64,000 nt of DNA from the NCBI GenBank assembly GCA_047967505.1, contig CM106538.1; one strand, 5' to 3'. Below are positions 9,401-19,745 of this stretch, one piece after another; positions within the stretch are counted from its first letter, which is position 1, and each line of letters begins with the position of its first letter. A program made the translations under genes and the position numbers. The stretch is from Dipteris shenzhenensis (lineage: Eukaryota; Polypodiophyta; Polypodiopsida; Gleicheniales). Under the pieces are notes generated by a model. The model was not told where the DNA came from. It saw nothing but the letters and a program-made list of their open reading frames with translations, and searched no databases.

Positions 9401-12210
9401 TTTCTTGAGTATATCCCATTGTAAATCTTGAGCTCATTGCCATATTGTTTTTCTAGGGTAGCAGACATTTGTTCCTTGTCATCTTTATCAGCAAATATGA
9501 CTATATTACATTGTCCCACTCTACCAATGGTGGTATGTAATATTCTGTCAAGGAGTGGACGGATGTCATCCGCTGATATTTCATAGACAAAGAAAAGCTG
9601 AGGTCTCTCCCAAGCAGTGTCGTCGGACAAAAAATCACTCAATGAAACTCCCTTGCACTCAACACTCTTTCCAGACTCTGAAATGATTTCATGTATGAAA
9701 TAAAAGCCCTTGTTCAAAGTCTTTTCTTTTCTGAGAGTGTGGTTGTTGATGACTTTTTGTGCATATGCATACACATTTTCCGGAATGTCATTTCTCATAG
9801 AGGGAGTAATTTCAGATCCATCATCTTCTACTTTCACCCATTTATGCGCCCAAGCCTTCTGTTTAGCTGACGGTAAAGCTGATGCCATCTGCCTCACAAT
9901 GTTATGATCAATTTTACATTGGCTGATTGGAATATTTTTTTCTCCCAATAAATATTCAATTGCACTCTTTACTGCATCACGCTTCACCTGTTGGATGATG
10001 TTATCTTCCATGCAATGATCTTTATCCTTTTTGCCAAAAAACCATTCTTTTGACATTAATTTCTCTGCAGCAAGACTTGCGTATTTATCTGGTAGGTTTC
10101 TTAAAGGCCTCCACATCCGAGCTGTCATCTCTTTTTTCTCAATCTTCTTTGCCTTCTCTTTAATCAATGATGGAGCCTCATATGTAACATCTCCTTTCTC
10201 ACATGCAAGACACACGTCTTTGATCTGATGAAAAACTTAATCACTACGGAAAAGTATGCTTGTGTAGTCTTGATACCTATCCCTTACTGTCTTGAAGCTT
10301 GTAATCACCTCAGCTCTTTCCTGCTTTCCCCTTGGTACAATGGCACTCAAGCATGTGTAGAAGTCAACAAGATTATCCGCTTCCACTTTAGTTGCAGTTC
10401 TTTTGAGAGTGGTCAAAGGAGAATTAAAAGTTTTCCATATGGTCCTAGCTTTGAGCAACATCTCTGAAGTGGAGGTGATTTTTCGTAGTGCATAAATGTC
10501 ATGATTAAGTCTTTCCGACTCAATCAAATATTTCTTCTCGTTCTTGAAGATACAAATGCATGCAGAATAGTAGTGAAATTGAGGCACACTCGCGAAAGTT
10601 TGATAAGTAATTTCTCCTTTCTTGTATGCATCTCTAGAGCGCTCATTACAAGCATAGGCATAGTGCTGACCATCTATTGCCTCAAATGTACAATGAGCTA
10701 AGAAATTTCTCTTGGCATCCCTTATATGTCGTTCTGGATCATTCACTGAACTCTGTCCTTCTTGAAGTGAGGGAACTTGTTTTCCGAGGAACTTAGTGAA
10801 TTGCATCTCAAAATCTATAGGCTGAGAGAAATTGATGGATTGACTATAATCTCCCATGACTGGCCAAAATGTTCTTGGACGGAGTACCAAATTAGAAACA
10901 ACTGGTTTTTTTCCATCAATCAAAGCCTGAAAAATCTTTTCAGCATAGGCTGTATCTAAGGTCCTGCTGTTGGTGAAGACACTTGCTTTGACCACTGATG
11001 AAGCATGTATAACTTGAGTCTTCTGGCCCCATATATATCCTGGATCCTCATCTGTCACAGCCTCATTCAAGCGAAGATTTAGGTTCTTCATTGATAACAT
11101 TTCTGCTTCTAGATCTGACTCCATTTCAAGACCCTCCGCATCCTCTTCATGTTCTTCCTCTTCTCTTCTTTGCCCTTTCTTTGTATATGAACGACCTCTT
11201 TTTCCAGTTATAGGACTTGGAACTGTAGCTCGTGAAGTACTTGCCTTTTGCATTTGACGTCGAGGTTTATTTTTTAGGGGCTCAATGTGAACTGCTTTAG
11301 ATCGCCCTACTTCTTCTTCTATTGCCTCAACTTCAGGTATACTTAAGGGCTTCACTTGTTCTGTTATTCCATCAACTTCATGAGTTACACCATCTAAGTG
11401 AGTAATACCATGAACAAGAGATGTGTGTGCATGTCCTGTCTTATCTGATGCATGTCGTGTCTCACTCAATTCAATTTCTGTTTGAGATGCATGTGCATGT
11501 CCGGTCTCCACCAATTCAATTCCTGTCTCAGATGTAGATCCCTTGTAAGCATCCACGTGTACAAGACCCTCATCCATTGCTACAATGTGTTCTGTCTCAT
11601 CCACTCCACTTCCTCTCTCATTTGTATTACCATGAACCAAATCTACATGGCGTGTCTCATCACTTCCTTTCTCATGTGTGGATTCTTGCACCTTAGGTCC
11701 CTCCAATGAAGTTGAACCTTGTTGGATGACACCCTGAAAGTATTCAAGGATAATCTTTGACTGCATTTTTCTTGCTTCCTCAATGGGAAATTCCTCCCAC
11801 ACATGTTGAAGGATCTCCAATGCAGGAACCAATTCAGGAAATCTAGGTGCTTTTGGCGGCGGCATCACAAAGTGCATTGCATCTTTCTTAGAAAGAAGAA
11901 ACGATCTGTTGCTCATTCTTGACTTTGTGTAAATCATCATTGTAGTGCTGTCTTTTTCAATTTTTATTCCTACTAAGGTGCCCCCTTGAATCAAATTGCT
12001 CTTGGAGAAAGATACATTTGATGCGCACTCATCTTTCTCCAACTCTCTCTTTGTCATCACTAGAATGAGATTTCCTTTACTTAAGACCAAGAACCATGCT
12101 TTCTTTGTTGTGTCAACAACTGTCCAGTTTGTGAAGTCCTTTGGGGCATAAATTCTTCCATTGTATTTCAGTGTCATACCATTGACAAATGCTGTAGCCT
12201 CAAGATCCAT
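6449..12210 (-). CDS. Nine-exon gene: methylase-like region plus two C48 (Ulp1-like) domains
   Basis: Predicted exons are 12210-10288, 10224-8824, 8720-8458, 8373-8203, 8119-8030, 7937-7470, 7387-7217, 7113-7027 and 6935-6449. All introns are GT-AG and the joined frame is 5,061 nt (1,686 aa) with no internal stop. Residues 1-641 are unrecognised, with His-rich repeats near 190-290 and a basic KRGRSYTKKGQRR stretch. Residues ~850-1024 resemble an N4/N6 DNA-methylase fold without its signature motifs. Two C48 domains follow. The first has HWSLVIVD (His1255), FVNS and Q-N-D-D-H-S-C (Cys1322). The second has HWSLIVWD (His1498), FVNS and Q...S (Ser1560). Four E-(T/S)-Q-C repeats lie near the C-terminus. 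Known C48 enzymes remove SUMO or related modifiers; that role here is inference. ATG 12210 is the first Met; an AG just before it leaves room for an upstream exon. Intron 1 is only 63 nt and removes an in-frame TAA. Confidence 0.8.
6690..7560 (-). other. Second C48-like unit, nucleophile Cys replaced by Ser
   Basis: This unit is a tandem copy of the first: exon 7387-7217 is also 171 nt, exon 7113-7027 is 87 nt, and the intron phases match. HWSLIVWD and WFVNSI are retained, as is the Gln (DQKDMFSSGWR), but the Cys position six residues after Gln is Ser (codon AGT at about 6831-6833, where copy 1 has TGT). It is probably a non-catalytic or altered domain, for example for binding the modifier or for regulation; that role is inference. 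Confidence 0.75.
7470..8720 (-). other. First C48 peptidase-like unit (H-N-Q-C intact)
   Basis: This unit covers exons 8720-8458 (3' part), 8373-8203 (171 nt), 8119-8030 (90 nt) and 7937-7470 (5' part). It shows the C48 order: a (F/W)L.P region, catalytic His in HWSLVIVD, FFVNSI, and Gln six residues before Cys in KQNDDHSCGWR. The usual Asp after the His motif is Asn, a substitution seen in some related peptidases. The residues visible are compatible with an active cysteine peptidase, but no activity can be shown from sequence. Confidence 0.78.
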
Positions 12211-12959
12211 CCTGTATTCAAGCACAACACAAATTTTAAGTACTTTGACAAACTACAATTACTTTGAAAAATCAAAAGTACAATGAGTCCCATTAATACA
12301 CCTCCAGTTTGTATTCTTCCCAATCATATAAGTATCAATTTCATGCTTTGGGAATAGCCTAAAAGGCTTTACAAGGCTTAGAGCATAAATGCTTTGGGAA
12401 TAGCCTAAAAGGCTTTACAAGGCTTAGAGCATAAATGTGAAAAAAAATAAGGATTTACAATGATCTCTGAATACAAATTTGAAGTTTGTCATATATAAGT
12501 ACAAAATGCTCTGTCAACTCCCGCAACTGATATAAGTGTAAAATGCTCTGTCAACTTCCACAACTGTAATCTGTCATGTCCACTGATACAACTTTCAATC
12601 ATCTTGAAAGTTTAAAAACCTTAATCGTTGCTTAAATGGTAGGGTTGTTGTGACTGTGAAACCGAATGTGAATGTGAACGAATGGACTGACTCCGATTAG
12701 GAACTAGTCGGGAAATTTTGAGCATGGCTTTGATTGGTTTTTTTGGAGTTCTCTCCTCTAAGGACAAACTAATCTATGCTAATCTAGACTACACCAACCG
12801 TCGAAGCGAAGAAAAGCAAGAAATAATTTCTTTTCCATTGTTCTTTTTAATATCCTTAGGTTGCGAATTAAAAGCAAAAAATAATCTTTCCATTATTCTT
12901 TTTAATACACTAAGGTTGTGAGTTTAAAAAAGATAAAATTTATATTTTATCTTTTTTAA
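12211..12959. promoter_or_regulatory. 5' flank of the nine-exon gene with short tandem repeats
   Basis: Non-coding. A 46-bp unit is repeated in tandem (12343-12388, 12389-12434; TTTGGGAATAGCC core), and a ~37-bp unit (AAATGCTCTGTCAACT core) is repeated near 12495-12570. Roughly 12340-12435 and 12655-12860 resemble 49530-49640 and 49733-49925 in the leader of Copia-2, in the same orientation relative to the downstream coding region. It is the likely promoter or 5' untranslated region of the gene starting at 12210, possibly derived from a mobile element. Confidence 0.5.
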
Positions 12960-13447
12960 ACTCACACCCCTTTCTCTCTCTCTCTCCCCCCCTTCTCTCC
13001 CCCCCTTCTCTCTCGCTGCCGCCCTCATCCTCCCACCCCACCTTCCCCATTCTCACTCCCACGCCCACGTCCATTCTTTCACCTTCCCCATTTCCACTCC
13101 CTCTCCCACTCCCATCCTCCCACCACTTTCTCTCTCTCTCCCCCCCCATTCTCTCTCGCTGCCGCGGCAGCGACCCCCCCTTCTCTCTCTCTCTCTTCTC
13201 CTTCTCATTTTAAAAAAGATAAAATTTATATTTTCAAAAACTAATTTACTTACAACTCATAAGAATTGAACATTCACATTATCCTCCCACCCCTTTCTCT
13301 CTCTCTCCCCCCCCATTCTCTCTCGCTGCCGCGGCAGCGACCCCCCCTTCTCTCTCTCTCTCTTCTCCTTCTCATTTTAAAAAAGATAAAATTTATATTT
13401 TCAAAAACTAATTTACTTACAACTCATAAGAATTGAACATTCACATT
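12960..13447. repeat. CT-rich composite repeat with 167-bp tandem pair
   Basis: 12960-13113 combines the CCCATCCTCCCAC-type repeat also found at 17.2-18.0 kb. 13114-13280 and 13281-13447 are near-identical 167-bp tandem units. Each carries a CT-run, one palindrome CGCTGCCGCGGCAGCG and an AT-rich tail. No gene is present. Confidence 0.85.
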
Positions 13448-13880
13448 AATAAGAAGTTAAAATCTTAATAAATTTGAATTTATATAATAAAAACTATAAA
13501 GTAGTTTAACTTAAAGTTTATGAAAAAATAATGTAAAATAAAGAAAACAAGACTTAAAATTAAAATTTTAATATTTACCTAGAAGAATATATTAATTCTC
13601 CCTAAAAAGAAATAAATTAAAGTAATAATAACGAATATTCTCCCTAAAAAGAAATAAATTAAAGTAATAATAACGAATGTAAGTTAAACTACTTTTAAAA
13701 TTTTAATTTAAAATGTAATAAAATTAAAATTATACTCTTTATATTCCAAAACAAAATGCATTATAGTCTAAATTAAACTAGTAAATTAAAAATGAAAGTG
13801 AAACTCATTTTAAATTCAAAAACAAAGAAAAATTTAAAATTGAAGTTTCTACAAGTTTTGCTTTTAGCATACATTTGTCT
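13448..13880. other. AT-rich non-coding stretch with 42-bp tandem pair
   Basis: Very AT-rich sequence without a supported ORF. A 42-bp unit (ATTCTCCCTAAAAAGAAATA...) is duplicated in tandem at 13595-13636 and 13637-13678. Confidence 0.6.
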
Positions 13881-14230
13881 TTTCACATCCAGGGGTTTGT
13901 CTTTTGAAACACAAGGTTGTCTTTTATCACAATTTTCACATCCACGCGTTTGTCTTTTGAAACACAAGGTTGTCTTTTATCACAATTTTCACATCCACGC
14001 GTTTGTCTTTTGAAACACAAGGTTGTCTTTTATCACAATTTTCAAGTTTTCACACGTTTGTCTTTTCAAACACAAGGATTCAAGTGAGAAATTTTGAAAT
14101 TCTAGTTTCCACACGTTTCTCTTTTCAAACACCAAGGTTTGTCTTTTCAAACACAAGGATTCATAGTTTAAAAAAAGGCGGGAAATTTTGAAATTCTAGT
14201 TTCCACACGTTTCTTTTTCAAACACCAAGG
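13881..14230. repeat. 53-bp minisatellite and degenerate copies
   Basis: Three close copies of a 53-bp unit (TTTCACATCCACGCGTTTG, then TCTTTTGAAACACAAGG) occur at 13881-13933, 13934-13986 and 13987-14039, followed by decayed copies with TTTCACACGTTTGTC to about 14230. Confidence 0.85.
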
Positions 14231-14621
14231 TTTGTTTGTTTAAGTTTCGACTAAATCACACACCAATCTTCTCTAATATGCCTCATTGATCGTAGCTCCC
14301 AAATTCTTCCATCAAAACATCTCTCCTTTATCTCTTCTTGATCGTCGCCCACTCATTTTTTCTCCTCATTGGTAAGATTTTTTATCTCGATCGTACTTTC
14401 TCTTGTGCCCTTCCTCTCTAAATTTTCATCAAACACCAAGGTTTATAGTTTTGTTTGTTTAAGTTTAGACTAAATCACATACCAATCTCCTCTCATATGC
14501 CTCATTGATCGTAGCTTCTTCATCTTGTCTCGATCGTCGCCCACTCATTTCTCCTCTTCATTGGTAAGATTTTCTATCTCGATCGTACTTTCTCGTGTCC
14601 TCCCTCTCTAAATTTTCATCT
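14219..14621. repeat. ~200-bp tandem duplication
   Basis: Copy 1 is about 14219-14430 and copy 2 about 14431-14621. Both start with AACACCAAGGTTT and share GACTAAATCACA, GCCTCATTGATCGTAGCT, CATTGGTAAGATTTT and CTCTAAATTTTCATC. No coding region is recognised. Confidence 0.8.
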
Positions 14622-14639
14622 CTCTCACTCTTCTCTCTC

Positions 14640-16905
14640 TCTCTTTCCTCTCCGCTCTAGTCTACGTTTCCTCTCATCTTAGTCTACTCTCTCCCCTCCT
14701 CTTCATTTCCCCTCTCTCTCTCTCTCTCTCTCTTCCTTTCTCCTCACCTTTTTCCTCTCTCACTTGCGCTCCCCACTCTCCTCTCCACTCTCTCTCTCAC
14801 TTGCCGCGATCTCCCCCCCCATCCCCTCTCTCTCTCTCCTCCCCCTCTCTCTCTCTCTCTCCACCCCTCCCTCTCTTTCGCTGCCGCGGCAGCGGCCCCT
14901 CCCTCCTCTCTCTCTCTCCCTCCCCCTCTCTCTCGCATCTCCCCCCTACTCTCTCTCCCCGCCCCCTCCTCTCTCGCTGCCGCGGCAGCGGCTCCCCCTC
15001 TCTCTTCCCTCTCCCCACCCCTTCCCTCTCCCCCTCTCCCCCTCTCTCTCTCCCTCCCCTCTCTCTCGCTACCCCCCCTTCTCTCTCTCCCCCCCTCCCT
15101 CTCTCGCTGCCGCGGCAGCGGCCGCGGCCCCCCCCCTTCTCTCTCTCTCCCCCTCCCCTCTCTCGCTCCCTCCGCCCCCTCCCTCCTTCCCTCTCCCCCC
15201 CCTCCCCCTATCTTGCTGCCGCGGCAGCGGCCGCGGCCCCCCCCCTTCTCTCTCTCTCCCCCTTCCCTCTCTCTCGCTGTCCCCGGCCGCTCCCCCCTTC
15301 CTCTCCCCCCCCTCCCCCTCTCTCGCTGCCGCGGCAGCGGCCGCGGCCCCCCCTTTCCCTCTCCCCCCTCTCTCGCTCCCCGGCCCCCCCCCCCTTCTCT
15401 CTCTCTCCCCCTTCCCTCTCTCTCGCTGCCCCCGGCCCCTCCCCCTTCCCTCACCCCCCTCTCTCGCTCCCCCCTTCCCTCTCCCCCCCCCCCCCTCTCT
15501 CGCTGCCGCGGCCCCCCCCCTTTCTCTCTCTCCTCGCCTCCCTTTTCCCCCCCCCCTTCTCTCTCCCCTCCCCTCCCTCTCTCGCTGCCGCTGTCGCGGC
15601 AGCGGCCCCCCCCCCTCTCTCTCTCTTCCCCCCCCTTCCCTCTCTCCTCCCCTCCCTTTCCCCCCCCCCTTCTCTCTCCCTCCCTCCCTCTCTCGCTGCC
15701 GCTGCCGCGGCAGCGGCCCCCCCCTCTCTCTCTCTTCCCCCCCTTCCCTCTCGCTGCTCCCTCTCCCCCCCCTCCCCCTCTCTCGCTGCCGCGGCAGCGG
15801 CCGCGGCCCCCCCCTTTCTCTCTCTCCTCGCCTCCCTTTCCCCCCCCCTTCTCTCTCCCCTCCCCTCCCTCTCTCGCTGCCGCTGCCGCGGCAGCGGCCC
15901 CCCTCTCTCTCTCTTCCCCCCCCTTCCCTCTCTCCTCCCTCCCTTTCCCCCCCCCCTTCTCTCTCCCCTCCCCTCCCTCTCTCGCTGCCGCTGCCGCGGC
16001 AGCGGCCCCCCCTCTCTCTCTCTTCCCCCCCTTCCCTCTCGCTGCTCCCTCTCCCCCCCCTCCCCCTCTCTCGCTGCCGCGGCAGCGGCCGCGCCCCCCC
16101 CCCCTTTCTCTCTCTCCTCGCCTCCCTTTCCCCCCCCCCCTTCTCTCTCCCATCCCCTCCCTCTCTCGCTGCCGCTGCCGCGGCAGCGGCCCCCCCTCTC
16201 TCTCTCTTCCCCCCCCTTCCCTCTCTCCTCCCCTCCCTTTCCCCCCCCCTTCTCTCTCCCCTCCCCTCCCTCTCTCGCTGCCGCTGCCGCGGCAGCGGCC
16301 CCCCCCCTCTCTCTCTCTTCCCCCCCCTTCCCTCTCGCTGCCCCCTCTCTCCCCCTTTCCCTCTCCCCCCCTCCCCCTCTCTCGCTGCCGCTGCCGCGGC
16401 AGCGGCCCCCTCCCTCCCCTCTCCCCCTCCCCCTCTCTCGCTGCCGCGGCAGCGGCAGCGGCCCGCTCCCCTCCCTCTCCCTCCTCCCTCTCACCGCCCC
16501 CCTTCTCTCTCCCCCCCCTTGCCCCCCCCCCCCCCCCTTCCTCTCCCTCTCCCCCCTCCCCCTCTCTCGCTGCCACTGCCGCGGCAGCGGCCCCTCCCCT
16601 CCCTCTCCACCCTCGCCTCCCCTCCCTCTTCCCCCTCTCTATCCCCGCCCCCCCCTCCCTCTCTCGCCGCCCCCCCTCCCTCCCCCCCTCTGCGTTGCCG
16701 CGGCAGCGGCCTCCCCCTCCCCTCTCTCTCTCCCCCCCCTCGCTGCTTCTCCCCTCTCTCCCCTCTCTTTCCCCCTTCCCCTTCTCTCCCCCCTCCCTTT
16801 CTCTCCCCTCTCTTTCCCCCCCCTTCTCTCGTCTCTCTCCCTCTCTCTTTCTTTCTCTCTTTTGCTGCCGAGGCAGCAAGACTCTCTCTCTTCTTTTCTC
16901 TCTCT
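14640..16905. repeat. Pyrimidine-rich satellite with recurrent palindrome GCTGCCGCGGCAGC
   Basis: About 2.3 kb of almost pure C/T on the plus strand, punctuated every ~90-130 bp by CGCTGCCGCGGCAGCG or close variants, for example near 14880, 14977, 15108, 15217, 15327, 15695, 15788, 15884, 15986, 16077, 16171, 16279, 16388, 16441, 16571 and 16695. The 700-residue open frames on both strands (Pro/Ser/Leu-rich or Gly/Arg/Glu-rich) are consequences of composition and frame openness and are rejected as genes. The array ends with a variant, TGCTGCCGAGGCAGCA, near 16864. Confidence 0.93.
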
Positions 16906-17111
16906 AAAAATCTATCCTTCACTTTTCTCTCTTTATAATAAAATTTCAAAGAATACAAATTTTAAAAACAGTACCTGGAAAAAGTTGAAATCGATGCTTG
17001 TGCTTGCTTTTGCTCTTCCTCCTCTTTTTGCTTCTCCTCTTGCTCTTCCTTGTTGAAATGAGAGAAACAATGAGAGAAGGAGAGTATATATAAGAAAAAC
17101 TAGGGTTTTGA
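16906..17111. other. Short spacer between two pyrimidine-rich arrays
   Basis: Mixed-composition sequence with short CT and TCTT runs. No feature is supported. Confidence 0.5.
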
Positions 17112-18065
17112 GTGCTTCTCTCTCATTGGTCCTTCTATAACATTATCTCCTCTCCCATTGGCCTCTCTATTAGATTATCTTCTCTCTCTCTCCCACCCAC
17201 TCCCATCCTCCCACCCCACTCTCACTCCCATCCTCCCACCCCACCTCCCCCATTCTCACTCCCACGCCCACGCCCATTCTTTCACCTTCCCCATTTCCAC
17301 TCCCTCTCCCACTCCCATCCTCCCACCCCACCCCTCCCACTCCCACCCTCACTCCACCCCCACCTCCCCCATTCCCACTCCCACTCCCACTCCCATTCTC
17401 CCACCCACTCACATCCTCCCACCTACACGTCTAATTCCCCTCCCCATCCTCCCACCCCACCCCTCCCCCCCCCATTCCCACTCCCACTCCCATTCTCCCA
17501 CCCTTATCCTCCCACCTCACCCCTCCCACTCCCTCCTCCCACTCCCTTTTTCCCACCCCCCCACCTCCCCCATTCCACTCCCACTCCCATTTTCCCACCC
17601 CCCCCACCTCCCCCACTCCCACTCCCTCCCCCATCCTCCCACCCCACCCCTCCCACTTCCACCCCCACCTCCCCCATTCCCACTCCCATCCTCCCACCTC
17701 ACCCCTCCCACTTCCACCCCACCTCCCCCATTCCCACTCCCTCTCCCACTCCCATCCTCCCACTCCCACTCCCCACCCCACCCCTTCCACTCCCACTCCC
17801 ATCCTCCCATCCTCCCACCCTCACCCCACCCCCACCTCCCCCATTCCCACTCCCACTCCCACTCCCACTCCCACTCCCACTCCCATTCTCCCACCCCCAC
17901 CTCCCCCATTCCCACTCCCTCTCCCACTCCCACTCCCACTCCCATTCTCCCACCCCCACCCCCACCGCCCCCATTCCCACTCCCTCTCCCACTCTCCCTT
18001 TCTCCCACTACCACCCTCCCACACTCCTTTCTCCACTTTCCCACTCTCCCTTTCTCCCACTACCA
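17112..18065. repeat. CCCACTCCCATCCTCCCAC-type minisatellite array
   Basis: Tandem variants of CCCACTCCCATCCTCCCAC and CACCTCCCCCATTCCCACTC cover nearly 1 kb with an irregular ~48-bp higher pattern. The unit differs from the palindrome-bearing array upstream, but both kinds co-occur in miniature at 12960-13447. The long Pro/Ser/His-rich open frames are shadows of the repeat. Confidence 0.92.
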
Positions 18066-18149
18066 CCCTCCCAACTATCAATTCCACTATTACTTATAAA
18101 TTCTAATTAAAACTATTACTTAAATAAATGATATTACTTGAAAACACTC

Positions 18150-18614
18150 ATAGGATTTAAGGTTTAGGATATCGTGGTTTGGGTTTAGGATTTGGGGTTT
18201 GGTGAGTTTAGGGTTTAGGGTTTAGGGTTCAAGGTTTGAGGGTTAGGGTTTGGGGGTTAGGGTTTAGAGTTTGGTGGTTTAGGGTTTAGGGTTTAGGGGT
18301 TAGGGTTTAGGATTTAGGGTTTGGGGTTAGGGTTTAGGGTTTGGAGTTTAGGGTTTAGGGTTTGGGGTTTAGGGTTTAGGGTTTGGGGTTTAGGGTTTAG
18401 GGTTTAGGGTTTGGTTTAGGGTTTGGGTTTAGGGTTTGGGTTTTGGGAGTTAGGGTTTAGGGTTTAGGGTTTAGGGTTTGGGAGTTAGGGTTCAGGGTTT
18501 AGGGTTTAGGGTTTGGGGGTTAGGGTTTGGGGTTTGGGGTTAGGGTTAAGGGCTTAGGGTTTAGGATCTAGGGTTTAGGAGTTAGGGTTTAGAGTTTAGG
18601 GTTTGGGGGTTAGA
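18150..18614 (+). repeat. TTTAGGG telomere-like repeat tract
   Basis: More than 60 variants of TTTAGGG / GGGTTTAGGGTT run in one orientation up to the assembly gap, with frequent TTTGGGG and TTAGGG variants. It is the plant telomere motif in imperfect, interstitial form. The true length is unknown because the tract abuts the gap. Confidence 0.93.
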
Positions 18615-18714
18615 NNNNNNNNNNNNNNNNNNNNNNNNNNNNNNNNNNNNNNNNNNNNNNNNNNNNNNNNNNNNNNNNNNNNNNNNNNNNNNNNNNNNNN
18701 NNNNNNNNNNNNNN
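18615..18714. other. Assembly gap (100 N)
   Basis: Exactly 100 unknown bases. A round 100-N block is the usual placeholder for a gap of unknown size, so distances across it are unreliable. Confidence 0.99.
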
Positions 18715-18954
18715 TGTATTACAACATATATTGCCTACACCTATCTTATATTATGCATGCCATCAAGCTCAACAATAGAAAATAAAGTTAAAAGTAGACA
18801 CCATTTGTGTTAAACAAAAATTGTATTGATAAACAAAATTGGTTCACAAAAAAGGACATTATCATGTCTCTAGGTCTATAAAAAAAATTGGTCTCCAAAA
18901 TAGACATTGTTAGGTATATGTTATAGAAAAGCGTTTATGACTACTTTGTATTAT

Positions 18955-19745
18955 TGTAACTTGTATCGTTGCTCTCTTCATCATGGCTAGAAGGGTCACT
19001 TGGGACCTCATATTGCACATCTTCTTATTTATATTGGTACTCTTCTTGGATGATATAATCATGGTCCAAGAAGGTCTCAAGACAATCCATTATCTCCTTC
19101 ACGGTATAGAATTTATTAATTTTAGGTTTGAACTAGTTTCTCCAAATATTTCAAAGGCTCCTCAAATTGGATATTGTAACTCACAAGAAATGCTCCTCTG
19201 ATGAAGCTCTGTCTCAACATGTGCTTTGTTGGTACATCTGTTCCAAAGACCATGCATACATGCATCACAAAATCATGACAATGGTTTGGTAGCAAGGCCT
19301 GGTGTATCTTGTAGGTTGGGACCACAAAAAACATGAATTAGGAACAACTTCACAGTTCCACTTACTTTCCCTATTCACATCTCCTACCTTTATCTCCTAA
19401 CATACACGAGCACACTCCCTTTGTTTGGATGTGTAAGAGGCTAGAACTCCTTGAGATAAGTTGTCTTACAGGAAAGCAACAACATTGCTTGCACACTTTA
19501 AAATAGCATTATCTTTCTTTAGTTGTTCATCATGCATTAAAGCTATTTTAATAATAGACACTACTCCATCATTCTCCCCTTTTCCATGCCGGCAGAATTC
19601 CAAGTCATTTCCATGCTTGTCATTCTGCCACACCTAGCAAAAAAATAGAAGGGCCTGCAAGCCATTCAATGCAGCCCCATTAGACCAAACCCCATGCGTT
19701 TTCAATGCAACTCCTAGTTCTTTCAACCACATCTCGTGTAACATG
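18955..19745 (-). pseudogene. Degraded coding remnant, family unknown
   Basis: The minus strand retains protein-like segments in several frames, broken by stops. About 19745-19480 reads MWLKELGVALKTHGVWSNG and later KIALMHDEQLKKDNAIL; about 19334-18960 reads HDFVMHVCMVFGTDVPTKH and a Glu/Asp-rich tail. Codon-like composition and continuity of sense suggest a decayed transposase or host gene. No domain was recognised, so no function is offered. Confidence 0.35.

Noticed and set aside
14744-17056. Open frames of 560-750 codons on both strands in the CT-rich array
   Set aside because: They arise from stop-free CT/GA composition and translate to low-complexity Pro/Ser/Leu or Gly/Arg/Glu strings in several frames at once.
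17112-18110. Pro/His/Ser-rich open frames of ~300 codons
   Set aside because: Shadow of the CCCAC minisatellite; no start context, no domain.
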